A stretch of DNA of 64,000 nt from Flagellimonas flava (GTDB taxonomy: Bacteria; Bacteroidota; Bacteroidia; Flavobacteriales; Flavobacteriaceae): assembly GCF_900129665.1 (NCBI RefSeq), contig NZ_FQWL01000003.1:372001-436000 (forward strand), read 5' to 3'. The notes below the pieces were generated by a model that searched no databases, was not told the origin of the DNA, and saw only the letters and a list, made by a program, of their open reading frames with translations. The position numbers were made by a program, and so were the translations under genes. Shown here piece after piece: positions 24,951-33,133 of this stretch; position 1 is the stretch's first letter; every line of letters starts with the position of its first letter.

Positions 24951-25547
24951 ATGGAAACTTGGCTCGAACCACTCGAACTGGAAGGGAAATTAGTGAAGCT
25001 GATTCCTTTGCAAAAGTCACACAAAACAGACCTTTTAAAGGCAGCGACCGATGGGAAATTATGGGAATTATGGTACACATCGGTGCCTTCGGAAACTACC
25101 ATTGACAATTACATAGCAACGGCACTGGAAGATCAAAAAGCTGGCACTGCCCTTCCATTTTGCATTGTAGACAAAAGCACCAATACCATTGTGGGTTCCA
25201 CAAGATATTTGAATGGCGAAGCCCAAAATAGAAGAGTAGAAATCGGGGCAACCTGGTATGCCAAAAGCGTGCAGCGGTCGGGTATCAATACGGAATGCAA
25301 ATATCTTTTGCTGAGTCATGCCTTTGAAGAGCTCAACACCATAGCTGTGGAATTTAAGACCCATTTTTTCAATTTCCCATCGCGGAATGCCATCCTCCGC
25401 TTAGGGGCAAAACAGGAAGGAATTATAAGGAACCATAGGATTGATGCCAATGGAAAGTACCGGGATACCGTCATCTTTTCCATATTGGAAAGTGAGTGGC
25501 CCACAGTAAAACATTCCCTTGAGTATAAAATGAACAAAAGATACTAG
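24951..25547 (+). CDS. GNAT family N-acetyltransferase (RimJ/RimL-like)
   Basis: With the start at 24951 (METWLEPLELEGKLVKLIPL) the protein has 198 residues. The order is GNAT-like: GKLVKLIPLQKSH at the N-terminus, PFCIVDKSTNTIVGSTRYL, VEIGATWYAKSVQRSGINTECKYLLL in two parts (the acetyl-CoA pocket region), NAILRLGAKQEGIIRN and RDTVIFSILESEW. It is a paralogue of the gene at 28294-28887. Substrate is unknown. It ends 4 bp into the convergent glycerate kinase gene. Confidence 0.88.
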   Translation: METWLEPLELEGKLVKLIPLQKSHKTDLLKAATDGKLWELWYTSVPSETTIDNYIATALEDQKAGTALPFCIVDKSTNTIVGSTRYLNGEAQNRRVEIGATWYAKSVQRSGINTECKYLLLSHAFEELNTIAVEFKTHFFNFPSRNAILRLGAKQEGIIRNHRIDANGKYRDTVIFSILESEWPTVKHSLEYKMNKRY

Positions 25548-26680
25548 GCTTGACATTTCTTTAGAAGCTGCGCGAAGTTAAAACTGGCCTGTTCCAAGTT
25601 TTGAAAGCTTTTTGCCTTGGCCTGCTCCAATGAGCCTATTTGATTGAGAATTGAAACTGCATAACTAAGCCCAAGGCGCTGCATTTCTTGTACTGAAATG
25701 TCCACTGAACCACAGAGGGCCGCAACAGGAATATTTCGCTGCTTTGCCATTTTCAACACCCCATTAATAGTTTTCCCAGACAGGGTTTGTCCATCCAATT
25801 GCCCTTCTCCCGTGATTATCCAATCCGCATCCTGTAAAGCTTCTTGGAATTGGGCCATTTCCATAATCAAATCCACTCCTGAGGTAAGTTCTGCATCCAA
25901 AAAAACAACTGCCCCAGCACCCATGCCCCCTGCGGCGCCAGCCCCTGAAATTGACTGCATATCCATATCTGAAAATTCACGAATCACCTCAGCAAAATTG
26001 CGGAGTCCAGTATCCAGAAGTTCCACTTCCTTGGTCGAAGCTCCCTTTTGGGGACCGTATACATAAGCTGCCCCATTTTTCCCATATAGGGGGTTATTCA
26101 CATCGCAAGCCACTTTAATTTTTGCCGTTTTCAACTTGGGCAGAGCCTCAGAACCATCTATCCGAAATACCTTTTCCAAATTCCTCCCGATGGGATTCAG
26201 GGTATTTCCGTCTTTATCTTTAAAGACATAGCCTAAGGCAGATGCCATACCCATCCCGGCATCGTTGGTTGCGCTGCCCCCTATACCCAAAACGATTTCC
26301 TTGGCTCCCTTTTTAAGGGCGTCGGCGATCATCTCACCTGTGCCGACAGTAGTGGTATCCATGCAGTTCAACTCACTTTTGTCCAAAAGCTTATACCCAG
26401 ATGCTTCCGACATTTCAATGTAAGCGATTCCCTTGTGTTTGGAGAGCAAATAGCTGGCTTCGATTTCTCGAAACAATGGGTCTTTCACCTTGATGGTTTC
26501 TTTATTGGCGTCCAAGTATTCCTTGACCACCTCCAAGGTACCATCACCTCCATCTGCTAAAGGTTTTTTAATGATTTCCGATTTGGCGAAGACCATTTTT
26601 AGTCCATTTTCTACGGCCTCACAAAACTGGAAACCGGTTAATGAGCCTTTATATTTATCAGGAGCGACAACAAATTTCAT
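25544..26680 (-). CDS. Glycerate kinase (GlxK/GarK type)
   Basis: The 378-residue enzyme phosphorylates D-glycerate to 2- or 3-phosphoglycerate in the cytoplasm. Family features are MKFVVAPDKYKGSLTGFQFC at the start, KPLADGGDGTLEVV (~40-53), IGGSATNDAGMGMASALGY (~142-160) and ISGAGAAGGMGAGAVVFL (~244-261). It is the last gene of the minus-strand cluster that includes the symporter and the GH63-type hydrolase. Glycerate would be a direct product of hydrolysis of mannosyl- or glucosylglycerate, which gives this kinase a clear place in the pathway. It overlaps the end of the GNAT gene at 24951-25547 by 4 bp. Confidence 0.94.
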   Translation of the reverse strand: MKFVVAPDKYKGSLTGFQFCEAVENGLKMVFAKSEIIKKPLADGGDGTLEVVKEYLDANKETIKVKDPLFREIEASYLLSKHKGIAYIEMSEASGYKLLDKSELNCMDTTTVGTGEMIADALKKGAKEIVLGIGGSATNDAGMGMASALGYVFKDKDGNTLNPIGRNLEKVFRIDGSEALPKLKTAKIKVACDVNNPLYGKNGAAYVYGPQKGASTKEVELLDTGLRNFAEVIREFSDMDMQSISGAGAAGGMGAGAVVFLDAELTSGVDLIMEMAQFQEALQDADWIITGEGQLDGQTLSGKTINGVLKMAKQRNIPVAALCGSVDISVQEMQRLGLSYAVSILNQIGSLEQAKAKSFQNLEQASFNFAQLLKKCQA

Positions 26681-26692
26681 TCGAAAATGGCA

Positions 26693-28297
26693 TTAGCTAA
26701 AAAACTTGGGCAATCCAATGCTAAAGAGTATAATTAGCAGGAAAAAGCCAAGTAAAATATACAATTCCTTTCTTCCAGCGTAATATACCACTTCCAATCC
26801 TTTATTGGCCTTTCTTTTAATGATATGACTAAAAACAACAGCTACAAGTATTGTGACCAAACACCCAATGGCATTCCACCAGAACCAAAAAACTTCCGGA
26901 ACATAAAGCCATAGGTACATATTGAAAAGTACCCCCACCACGATTCCCAAATTGGCACCCAGGGCATGGGTTTTTTTGGTAAGAATTGCCAACACAAAGG
27001 CAGCTAATATAGGACCATAAAAGACGGAACTCACTTTATTGATCACTTCTATGACCGTCCCCTCGATATTTCCGGCAAAGAAGGCGAAGAACAAACAGAC
27101 CAATCCCCAAAATAGGGAAAGCAATCTGGATGTGAACACATACTTTTTATTGTCCATATCAGGTTTGAACCTCTTTACAAAATCCTCCATGGTAACGGCG
27201 GAAAGGGAGTTGACCGTTGAGCTTAAGGACGACATGGCCGCGGACATGATTGCTACGATCAGAATTCCAATAATACCATTAGGCAGGTAGTTGATGATAA
27301 AAACCGGCACCATCAGGTCGGCCTTTTTTCCTTCCAAAGAATCAATGTTTGCATTATATACTGCATCCATAGTTGCTTGAAAACCTGCATCTTGCAACAA
27401 TAACGTTCCAAGCACCAAACCCATGATACAATAGGTAAGGGTCAAGGGGAACCTAAAAAGACCGTTGGCCAACAATAGTTTCTTTATGGTGGGCATGCCT
27501 TTGGCCGAAAGCAATCGCTGTGATTGCGTTTGATCTGTTCCATAATAGGAAGCATACAGGAAAAAACCTCCAATCACCATGGGCCAAAACCCGAATTCAT
27601 CCTGCTTGTCGCCATTATTGAATCCCCATTTACCAAAATCAACGGCGGTAAGCCGTTCTTGATCCACATGAGTAAGGAAATTTTCAAAACCACCCAATTC
27701 GCTAATACCATAGGCAAGGCAAATCACGATCCCCAGGAACAAGATTACCATTTGAATGACATCCCCCCAAATCACGGCTTTCATTCCACCTTGAAAAGAG
27801 TACACCAAAGTAATTACCCCTATGATGAGGATGGAAATCCAAAAATCCACCCCAACGGTGGCCTGTAAAATCAGGGCCATGGTATAGACCATCACACCTG
27901 TTGCCACTGACCTACTCACCTGAAACACAAAACTGATCAGCAAGCGGGAAGAGGCATCGAATCGTTTTTCCAAATATTCATAGACGCTGACAATTCCGGA
28001 TTTATACAAGCTTGGAATAATCGCGATGAGTAAAAAGGCCATGGCCAAGGGCACCCCAAATTCATAGGTAAGCCATTGCAGTCCTCCTCCATCCTTTAAT
28101 CCCACAAAGGCCGGTGCGGAAATAAAACTGATGGCCGATAATTGGGTAGCCATGGTAGAAAGGCTCAAGGGCAACCAACCCATACTTCGTCCCCCTAAAA
28201 AGTAATCCCCGGAGCTTTTGTTTTCCTTGAAGAAATAGCCGATTCCCAAAAATCCAACCAAATAGACCACAATGATGATGTAATCGATGTAATTCAT
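26693..28297 (-). CDS. Sodium:solute symporter (SSS family)
   Basis: The 534-residue inner-membrane protein has about 14 hydrophobic segments. SSS family markers include FFLGGRSMGWLPLSLS-like DYFLGGRSM (~31-39), STMATQLSAISFISAPAF (~47-64), GGMKAVIWGDVIQM (~168-181), TVNSLSAVTMEDF and the Na+-binding serine/threonine region nearby (ASS...). Such proteins co-transport sugars, amino or organic acids with Na+. In this locus the likely cargo is the glycosylglycerate, the released hexose or glycerate, because the hydrolase has no signal peptide and hydrolysis would be cytoplasmic. Its start overlaps the upstream GNAT stop by 4 bp. Confidence 0.93.
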   Translation of the reverse strand: MNYIDYIIIVVYLVGFLGIGYFFKENKSSGDYFLGGRSMGWLPLSLSTMATQLSAISFISAPAFVGLKDGGGLQWLTYEFGVPLAMAFLLIAIIPSLYKSGIVSVYEYLEKRFDASSRLLISFVFQVSRSVATGVMVYTMALILQATVGVDFWISILIIGVITLVYSFQGGMKAVIWGDVIQMVILFLGIVICLAYGISELGGFENFLTHVDQERLTAVDFGKWGFNNGDKQDEFGFWPMVIGGFFLYASYYGTDQTQSQRLLSAKGMPTIKKLLLANGLFRFPLTLTYCIMGLVLGTLLLQDAGFQATMDAVYNANIDSLEGKKADLMVPVFIINYLPNGIIGILIVAIMSAAMSSLSSTVNSLSAVTMEDFVKRFKPDMDNKKYVFTSRLLSLFWGLVCLFFAFFAGNIEGTVIEVINKVSSVFYGPILAAFVLAILTKKTHALGANLGIVVGVLFNMYLWLYVPEVFWFWWNAIGCLVTILVAVVFSHIIKRKANKGLEVVYYAGRKELYILLGFFLLIILFSIGLPKFFS

Positions 28298-28887
28298 AAT
28301 CTATGCTTTAAGTTCTCTTTGACACCGGCGTGCCATTCCGATTTAAGTAATCCCAACAGTACCGCATCCGCCCTTCCAGGACCCTTGATGGAGGGAAAAA
28401 GATTACGTATCTTGCCTTCCCGTGTGCAGCCAACACTTTCCATGGCAGCGATGCTTATTTTGTTCTCGGCATGGGCACCCAGACCTACCCGTTCCACTCC
28501 AAGTTCCTCGAATGCAAACTGAAACATTAGGAACTTACAGTTTTTGTTCAACCCCGTGCCCCGGGATGTTTTGCCATACCAAGTGTACCCCAGTCGAATC
28601 GTGTTAAGGTCTTGCTGGTAATCAAAAAAACGAGTTGAGCCGATAAACTTCCCCTGCATCTTATCATAGACCGCAAAGGGGTATTCCTTATGTGCTTTTC
28701 GCGAGGCAATAGCATCTTCCACATAGTGCTGAAAATCCTCTCCTCCATCTGACCTCCCCAAAAAGTAGGTCCAAATGGCTTTTTCGGAGGCAATTTCTTT
28801 GAGTTCATCCAAATGTTCAGGCATCAAAGGCTCCAATCGGACCCGTTGGTTTTCCAGCACATAGGATTTGTCAAAGTCGATGGGCAT
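28294..28887 (-). CDS. GNAT family N-acetyltransferase inside the sugar-osmolyte operon
   Basis: The 197-residue GNAT protein shows RVRLEPLMPEHLDELKEI, FAVYDKMQGKFIGSTRFFD, LGYTWYGKTSRGTGLN and NKISIAAMESVGCTREGKIRNL in order, like RimJ/RimL-type enzymes. It resembles the GNAT at 24951-25547 throughout, so the two are paralogues. It overlaps the symporter start by 4 bp and lies 9 bp after the GH63-type gene, so it is embedded in the operon. Its link to the pathway is unexplained. Confidence 0.88.
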   Translation of the reverse strand: MPIDFDKSYVLENQRVRLEPLMPEHLDELKEIASEKAIWTYFLGRSDGGEDFQHYVEDAIASRKAHKEYPFAVYDKMQGKFIGSTRFFDYQQDLNTIRLGYTWYGKTSRGTGLNKNCKFLMFQFAFEELGVERVGLGAHAENKISIAAMESVGCTREGKIRNLFPSIKGPGRADAVLLGLLKSEWHAGVKENLKHRL

Positions 28888-28896
28888 ATTTAAATC

Positions 28897-30213
28897 TTAG
28901 GATTCATCTTTTAAAAAATCAATCAGCAAAGCTGCGCTCCAAGAAAAATTATCCCCTCCATAGCCGTTTTTTTCTGCATCGGGGTTGTCTTTTCTGGAAT
29001 CAAAATATTCGAAGAACCCATTATTATCTATGAGCTCCAGAGAGTCATTTTTTACACGTTGCGCCAAGTCTGTAAAACCATATCGCTTAAGCCCGTGATG
29101 TAGCATCCAGTTGAGATTTATCCATACCGGACCTCGCCAATACTTGCGTGGATTGAATCGTTCATGGGTTGGGTCAAATGAGGCACATAGATAGCGCCCT
29201 TCGTCCCCAAATTTATCCATTAAGGTGTTCACCAAAATTTTGGCCTGTTCTTGGGTTGGCGCACCCGCATAAAGTGGTGTGAAAGAAGAGGAGCAGACGT
29301 ACAGAAGCTGTTTGTTGTTTCGCAAATCGAAATGCACATAGGCCCCCAAGTCCTCATTGAACAATTTGCTATTGAGGCCAGCTATACTTTGCGCTTGCTT
29401 TTCCCCTAAAAATGAAATCTTGTCCTCATTCCCCCCCAAACGACCATACAACTTGATCAGGGCTTCATTAGATCGAATGAGCATGGCGTTAAAGAGCGGG
29501 TCCAGCACCAAAAATGGTGAATGTTCCGCGATTTTGGCATCGTCATAGTTGTATTTCTTGGCGATGTCGATAATATATAGGTAATGGTCGTACTCCCTTT
29601 TTGATGGTCTTTGGGCCGGGTCCACATGAGTGGTGTCCCTGCGTTCAAACTCGTATTCCGGGGGATCCATGGTGTCCCAAATATCATCCCATATGGGAGA
29701 ATTATCCGTACCAGACTCCCAGTTGTGGTAGATATATACCAAGCCATTCTTTTCCAAATCACGATGCGTATAGAAGTATTCATGATTGTGGTATACCTTG
29801 TCAATATGTTTTGCGATAAAGTCCAACATCTCATGACTTTCCCCCGAGATTTCCAGAAGTCTTTCCAAAATAAAACCGGTTACCGGAGGTTGGGTCATCC
29901 CCGTAGAGCGATACTTTTTTGAAGCTTGTGGATGCAAATGCGATTGATGAAAATCGGGACCAGGGAAATAGGAATCGCTATCGTTATGGAAAACAATATG
30001 CGGGATAAATCCATTTTCCCATTGGGCATCCATCAAGGTTTCTATTTCCCCCATGGCCTTTTTCAAATCGTAGTGGGCAAATCCCAAGGCTATAAAACCA
30101 GAATCCCATTTCCATTGAAATGGATATAATCCCTCGCTGGGGATGGTAAATCCCCCCTCTTGAAAATTCCTTTCCAAAACCTGAATTGCGTTGTCTATCA
30201 ATTTCTCTTTCAT
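28897..30213 (-). CDS. GH63/MGH1-like glycoside hydrolase (probable mannosyl/glucosylglycerate hydrolase)
   Basis: The start at 30213 (MKEKLIDNAIQVLERNF) gives 438 residues; an upstream ATG would add 13 non-family residues. There is no signal peptide, so it is cytoplasmic. The (alpha/alpha)6-barrel hallmarks are FQWKWDSGFIALGFAHYD (~32-49), HNWESGTDNSPIWDD (~163-177), RKYWRGPVWINLNWMLHHGL (near 363-382) and a C-terminal GFFEYFDS. The two presumed catalytic acids are D170 (ESGTD) and E402 (FFEYF); a spacing of about 230 residues fits characterised mannosyl- and glucosylglycerate hydrolases as I recall them. Presence with a glycerate kinase supports that substrate; trehalase-like specificity remains possible. 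Confidence 0.87.
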   Translation of the reverse strand: MKEKLIDNAIQVLERNFQEGGFTIPSEGLYPFQWKWDSGFIALGFAHYDLKKAMGEIETLMDAQWENGFIPHIVFHNDSDSYFPGPDFHQSHLHPQASKKYRSTGMTQPPVTGFILERLLEISGESHEMLDFIAKHIDKVYHNHEYFYTHRDLEKNGLVYIYHNWESGTDNSPIWDDIWDTMDPPEYEFERRDTTHVDPAQRPSKREYDHYLYIIDIAKKYNYDDAKIAEHSPFLVLDPLFNAMLIRSNEALIKLYGRLGGNEDKISFLGEKQAQSIAGLNSKLFNEDLGAYVHFDLRNNKQLLYVCSSSFTPLYAGAPTQEQAKILVNTLMDKFGDEGRYLCASFDPTHERFNPRKYWRGPVWINLNWMLHHGLKRYGFTDLAQRVKNDSLELIDNNGFFEYFDSRKDNPDAEKNGYGGDNFSWSAALLIDFLKDES

Positions 30214-30224
30214 AAACGTATGAT

Positions 30225-30256
30225 AAAACGTATTGGCGGTCCTTACCGCCAATACG
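30225..30256 (-). terminator. Strong intercistronic hairpin between receptor and hydrolase genes
   Basis: On the minus strand CGTATTGGCGG (30256-30246) pairs perfectly with CCGCCAATACG (30239-30229) around a six-base loop, and TTTT follows. It lies after the TonB-receptor stop and 16 nt before the hydrolase ATG. It may terminate part of the transcripts so that receptor and downstream genes are expressed at different levels, or stabilise the upstream mRNA. Confidence 0.7.
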
Positions 30257-30297
30257 CTACATGAACTAAAAAACTAACTTAAACTATTTTTAGCTGA

Positions 30298-32961
30298 CTA
30301 AAAATTGAACGTTGCCGTGAGGAAGAACCTTCTAGGTAAAATTGGACGTCCAAAGAAAAAATCCTGGTTTCCAGCTTCCCCGGCAACACCCGCCCTGGGG
30401 TTACCTTCGGTAATTCCGTCACTATCAAATAAATTAAATATAGAGAATCCCAATCGTACGGAGTTTTCATCATTGGTATTAAAGGTATACCCTGCTCCCA
30501 AACGGGCAATGGTAATGGCGTCCAGTTCCACATCGTTGATATCCGAAGTGAATTTTTTTCCAGTATGATTTAGAGAGAAAAGGGCGTCAAAAGCTCTATC
30601 GTCATAGTTCAATGCAATGCTTCCCAAAATGTTGGGTTGTCTCGCCAATTCATTTCCTTCGTTTGTAACTGTAGAACCACCATTAACCAAATCTTCTTGA
30701 ATATTTTTCGTGATTTCATGATTCTGATAAGTAGCAGTTCCTTGCAGGCTCAACACATCGGTAAAGCGATAATCCCAAGTGGCTTCAAGTCCAAAAGTGG
30801 AGGTGTTTTGCTCGCTTCGTGTTTGATCCACCAACAATCCACCTACAATGGCCTGGTTGATTCTTACCCTATCTTTTAGACTTACGTAATAGGCCGCAGC
30901 AGAACCTGAAAATTTGGAGGTCCCAAACTTGGCACCGGCTTCAAACTGGATAATGTTTTCTGCATCATAGTTGGATTCCGGTATTCCTGCCACGGGAGCA
31001 AAGCTTCTGATCTGCGGAAAAAAGAACCCTCTAGAAAAGTTGGCGTACAAATTGGTGCTTTCCGACAGTTCGTAAAGTCCCGCCAGGGATACCGCCCAAT
31101 CCGTCGCACTGATTCTGGCCCGGGTAAAGCTGCCATCCGCAAACTGTACATTCCGCAAATCATCGGTCAGCTCAGCATTGTCATAAACAGCGGATTCAAC
31201 CAGTCCCCCATTGCTAAAGTTTCCTTCTGTAGATTCCAATCTAAACCCAACATCAAATCGCCATCTATCAAAAACCATTTCATCCGTGATGTAGAATGCG
31301 GTGCGATTTTGATCTAGGAATCTGTTGGATGTCATTCCCACACGATTGGTGAGGCCTCCTTCAGAAAAAATTACGTTGGCCCCGCCGGCATCGGTATAGC
31401 TCAAGTTCACCAATCTTGGGTTGTTATTGAACTCGGAAAGCACGCGGTACTGGTAGTTAACATCTTCGGCCTCGGTCCTAGACAAGAAGGTACCCAAGGT
31501 GAAGTTGTGGAAGCCATCGTTGGACCTTAAGGTCAAAGACGCTTCTCCAGAATAATCGGTCATGGGTCGTAGTCGGTCCACATGAAGGTTGTCCACTACC
31601 AAATCCGAACCATTGATTTGTGCATCACCACCTCCTTGATAAGTAGCACTAAAACCAAGGTTTCCCGGAGCCACACTTTCTACATAGTTATTCAAAGAAA
31701 TTGGATTTCCGTTGGTTCCATTTCCACCCACGTAAAGGGCAAAATTGTGTTCGTAGTTGGCATAACGCACTTTGGATTTAAATCTGAGGTTATCAGAAAA
31801 ATTATAGGAGAAATCCCCCATGATATAGCCACCTTTGGTAAAGACCCCATCTTCTATAGGGCTTTCATAAACGCCACCCGCAGTCAGAAACGAGGTTTCT
31901 TCCAATTGCCCGGAAAGCAACTGCTGAACGGGTTCTCCATCATTTCCATTAATTCTTTCCCTATCGGCACTCAATGGCAAAGGCAAATAAAATTGAGCCC
32001 TATCATTAATAAATTGGGCATGTACGGTAAAAGTTCCCCGCTCAAAGCGTTTTTTGATATTTCCACGAAACTGCACCCCTCTGGTAGCAAGGCCAGTATC
32101 TAATGGGCCTTGATCTGTTCTTACAAAACCCGTAAAGGCATAAAAGGTATTGGAGTCCTCCCCGCCAAGTCGGCCTCCACTATAGAAGTCTGTTTTCAAA
32201 CGGTCGCCATCTCCCCATTCCACATTAATGGTGTTCCCAGGATTGGTGTCTCCTGTTTTACTGGTATAGTTTATAATTCCCGCAACTGAACCGGCACCAT
32301 ATAGGATAGCGGCACCACCACGTACAAATTCGACACCTTTGAATCCAATATCTGGTCTGGCATACACATCGTGCGCCGACGAGTTTAACCCAAAAGAGCT
32401 TATCAATGGCATACCATCATATTGCAAGGGATTAAACACATATTGTCCTCCCGAAGGGAGACCTCTTACAAATAAATTCGTGGCCGTTTCACCACCACCA
32501 CCTTCTGCGGTAATACCAGGAACGGTTCGTAAGATATCTGCCTGGCTATTGGCGGAGAGCTTGGTAATTTCAGCCATTTTCTTGGAACTGATCGACAGCG
32601 GTGCCTGCTTCTGTGACCTAAAGGTACTGGAGGCCGTAATCACCACTTCATCCAACTGTTGTCCGCTTTCTTGCAAAACGATATCCAATGTTATGGCAGA
32701 GCCATTTAATTCCACAGTATTTTCCACTGCGGTAAATCCCACAAAAGACACTCTTATGGTTTGGCTCCCGGTCAAATTGGTGGTCAATAGAAAATTGCCA
32801 TCAAAGTCCGTAGTGGTCCCCTCTGTGGAACCCATAATCAGCAAATTCGCCCCAAGAATTGGAACTCCGGCTTCATCCTTCACGTTGCCCGTAATCTCGG
32901 TTTGTGCGATGGCCGTCCCAAAACATAAAAGGGTAATTATCGCAAAGACTAATTTTTTCAT
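30298..32961 (-). CDS. TonB-dependent receptor with carboxypeptidase-like N-terminal domain
   Basis: The start at 32961 (MKKLVFAIITLLCFG...) gives 887 residues; an ATG two codons upstream (32967) is equally possible. After the signal peptide comes a CarboxypepD_reg-like domain (EITGNVKDEAGVPILGANLL, ~21-40, to ~100), then the plug (PGITAEGGGGETATNLFVRG, VEFVRGGAAILYGAGSVAGIIN) and a large beta-barrel ending in FFLTATFNF. There is no SusD partner in the locus. It probably imports the glycosylglycerate or related small solute through the outer membrane. It lies upstream in the same direction as the hydrolase, GNAT, symporter and kinase genes and is divergent from the LacI regulator. Confidence 0.95.
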   Translation of the reverse strand: MKKLVFAIITLLCFGTAIAQTEITGNVKDEAGVPILGANLLIMGSTEGTTTDFDGNFLLTTNLTGSQTIRVSFVGFTAVENTVELNGSAITLDIVLQESGQQLDEVVITASSTFRSQKQAPLSISSKKMAEITKLSANSQADILRTVPGITAEGGGGETATNLFVRGLPSGGQYVFNPLQYDGMPLISSFGLNSSAHDVYARPDIGFKGVEFVRGGAAILYGAGSVAGIINYTSKTGDTNPGNTINVEWGDGDRLKTDFYSGGRLGGEDSNTFYAFTGFVRTDQGPLDTGLATRGVQFRGNIKKRFERGTFTVHAQFINDRAQFYLPLPLSADRERINGNDGEPVQQLLSGQLEETSFLTAGGVYESPIEDGVFTKGGYIMGDFSYNFSDNLRFKSKVRYANYEHNFALYVGGNGTNGNPISLNNYVESVAPGNLGFSATYQGGGDAQINGSDLVVDNLHVDRLRPMTDYSGEASLTLRSNDGFHNFTLGTFLSRTEAEDVNYQYRVLSEFNNNPRLVNLSYTDAGGANVIFSEGGLTNRVGMTSNRFLDQNRTAFYITDEMVFDRWRFDVGFRLESTEGNFSNGGLVESAVYDNAELTDDLRNVQFADGSFTRARISATDWAVSLAGLYELSESTNLYANFSRGFFFPQIRSFAPVAGIPESNYDAENIIQFEAGAKFGTSKFSGSAAAYYVSLKDRVRINQAIVGGLLVDQTRSEQNTSTFGLEATWDYRFTDVLSLQGTATYQNHEITKNIQEDLVNGGSTVTNEGNELARQPNILGSIALNYDDRAFDALFSLNHTGKKFTSDINDVELDAITIARLGAGYTFNTNDENSVRLGFSIFNLFDSDGITEGNPRAGVAGEAGNQDFFFGRPILPRRFFLTATFNF

Positions 32962-33021
32962 AATCATTCAGTAATTAGTTAGACGTTTTTGAGTTATGTT
33001 ATGTTTTTGTCAACAACAGGC

Positions 33022-33029
33022 TAAAATTA
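33022..33029 (-). promoter_or_regulatory. Putative -7 box of the receptor operon (TAATTTTA)
   Basis: On the minus strand TAATTTTA differs from TAnnTTTG at the last base. A TTG lies 23 bp upstream of it on the same strand, giving TTG-N23-TAATTTTA. It is 61 bp from the ATG at 32961. The LacI operators lie about 45 bp upstream of it. Confidence 0.4.
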
Positions 33030-33074
33030 TTTGAATACCCTAATGATTTTACCAATTTTTTAGGAATTTGCTAT

Positions 33075-33099
33075 GCAAACGTTTGCGAAAACGTTTGCG
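33075..33099. promoter_or_regulatory. Two overlapping LacI-type operators
   Basis: GCAAACGTTTGC (33075-33086) is a perfect palindrome centred on CG. CGAAAACGTTTGCG (33086-33099) is a second, with one mismatch. Their centres are 12 bp apart, about one helical turn. Both have the AACGTT core typical of LacI/GalR-family sites. They lie between the receptor promoter and the divergent regulator gene, the expected position. Confidence 0.85.
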
Positions 33100-33114
33100 A
33101 ACCACTTTATTTTA

Positions 33115-33122
33115 TTATTTTG
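33115..33122 (+). promoter_or_regulatory. Putative -7 box of the LacI-family regulator gene
   Basis: TTATTTTG matches seven of eight positions of TAnnTTTG. A TTTG at 33094-33097, 17 bp upstream and inside the second operator, could serve as the -33 element. This makes autorepression likely if the promoter call holds. Confidence 0.35.
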
Positions 33123-33133
33123 GTTTTCCTTCG

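Noticed and set aside
25544-32967. A classical SusC/SusD polysaccharide utilisation locus
   Set aside because: There is no SusD homologue and no secreted polysaccharide-degrading enzyme; the hydrolase is cytoplasmic.
33068-33133. Upstream start for the LacI gene at 33068
   Set aside because: That frame would translate through both operators and the putative promoter; the helix-turn-helix follows the ATGs at 33134/33146.
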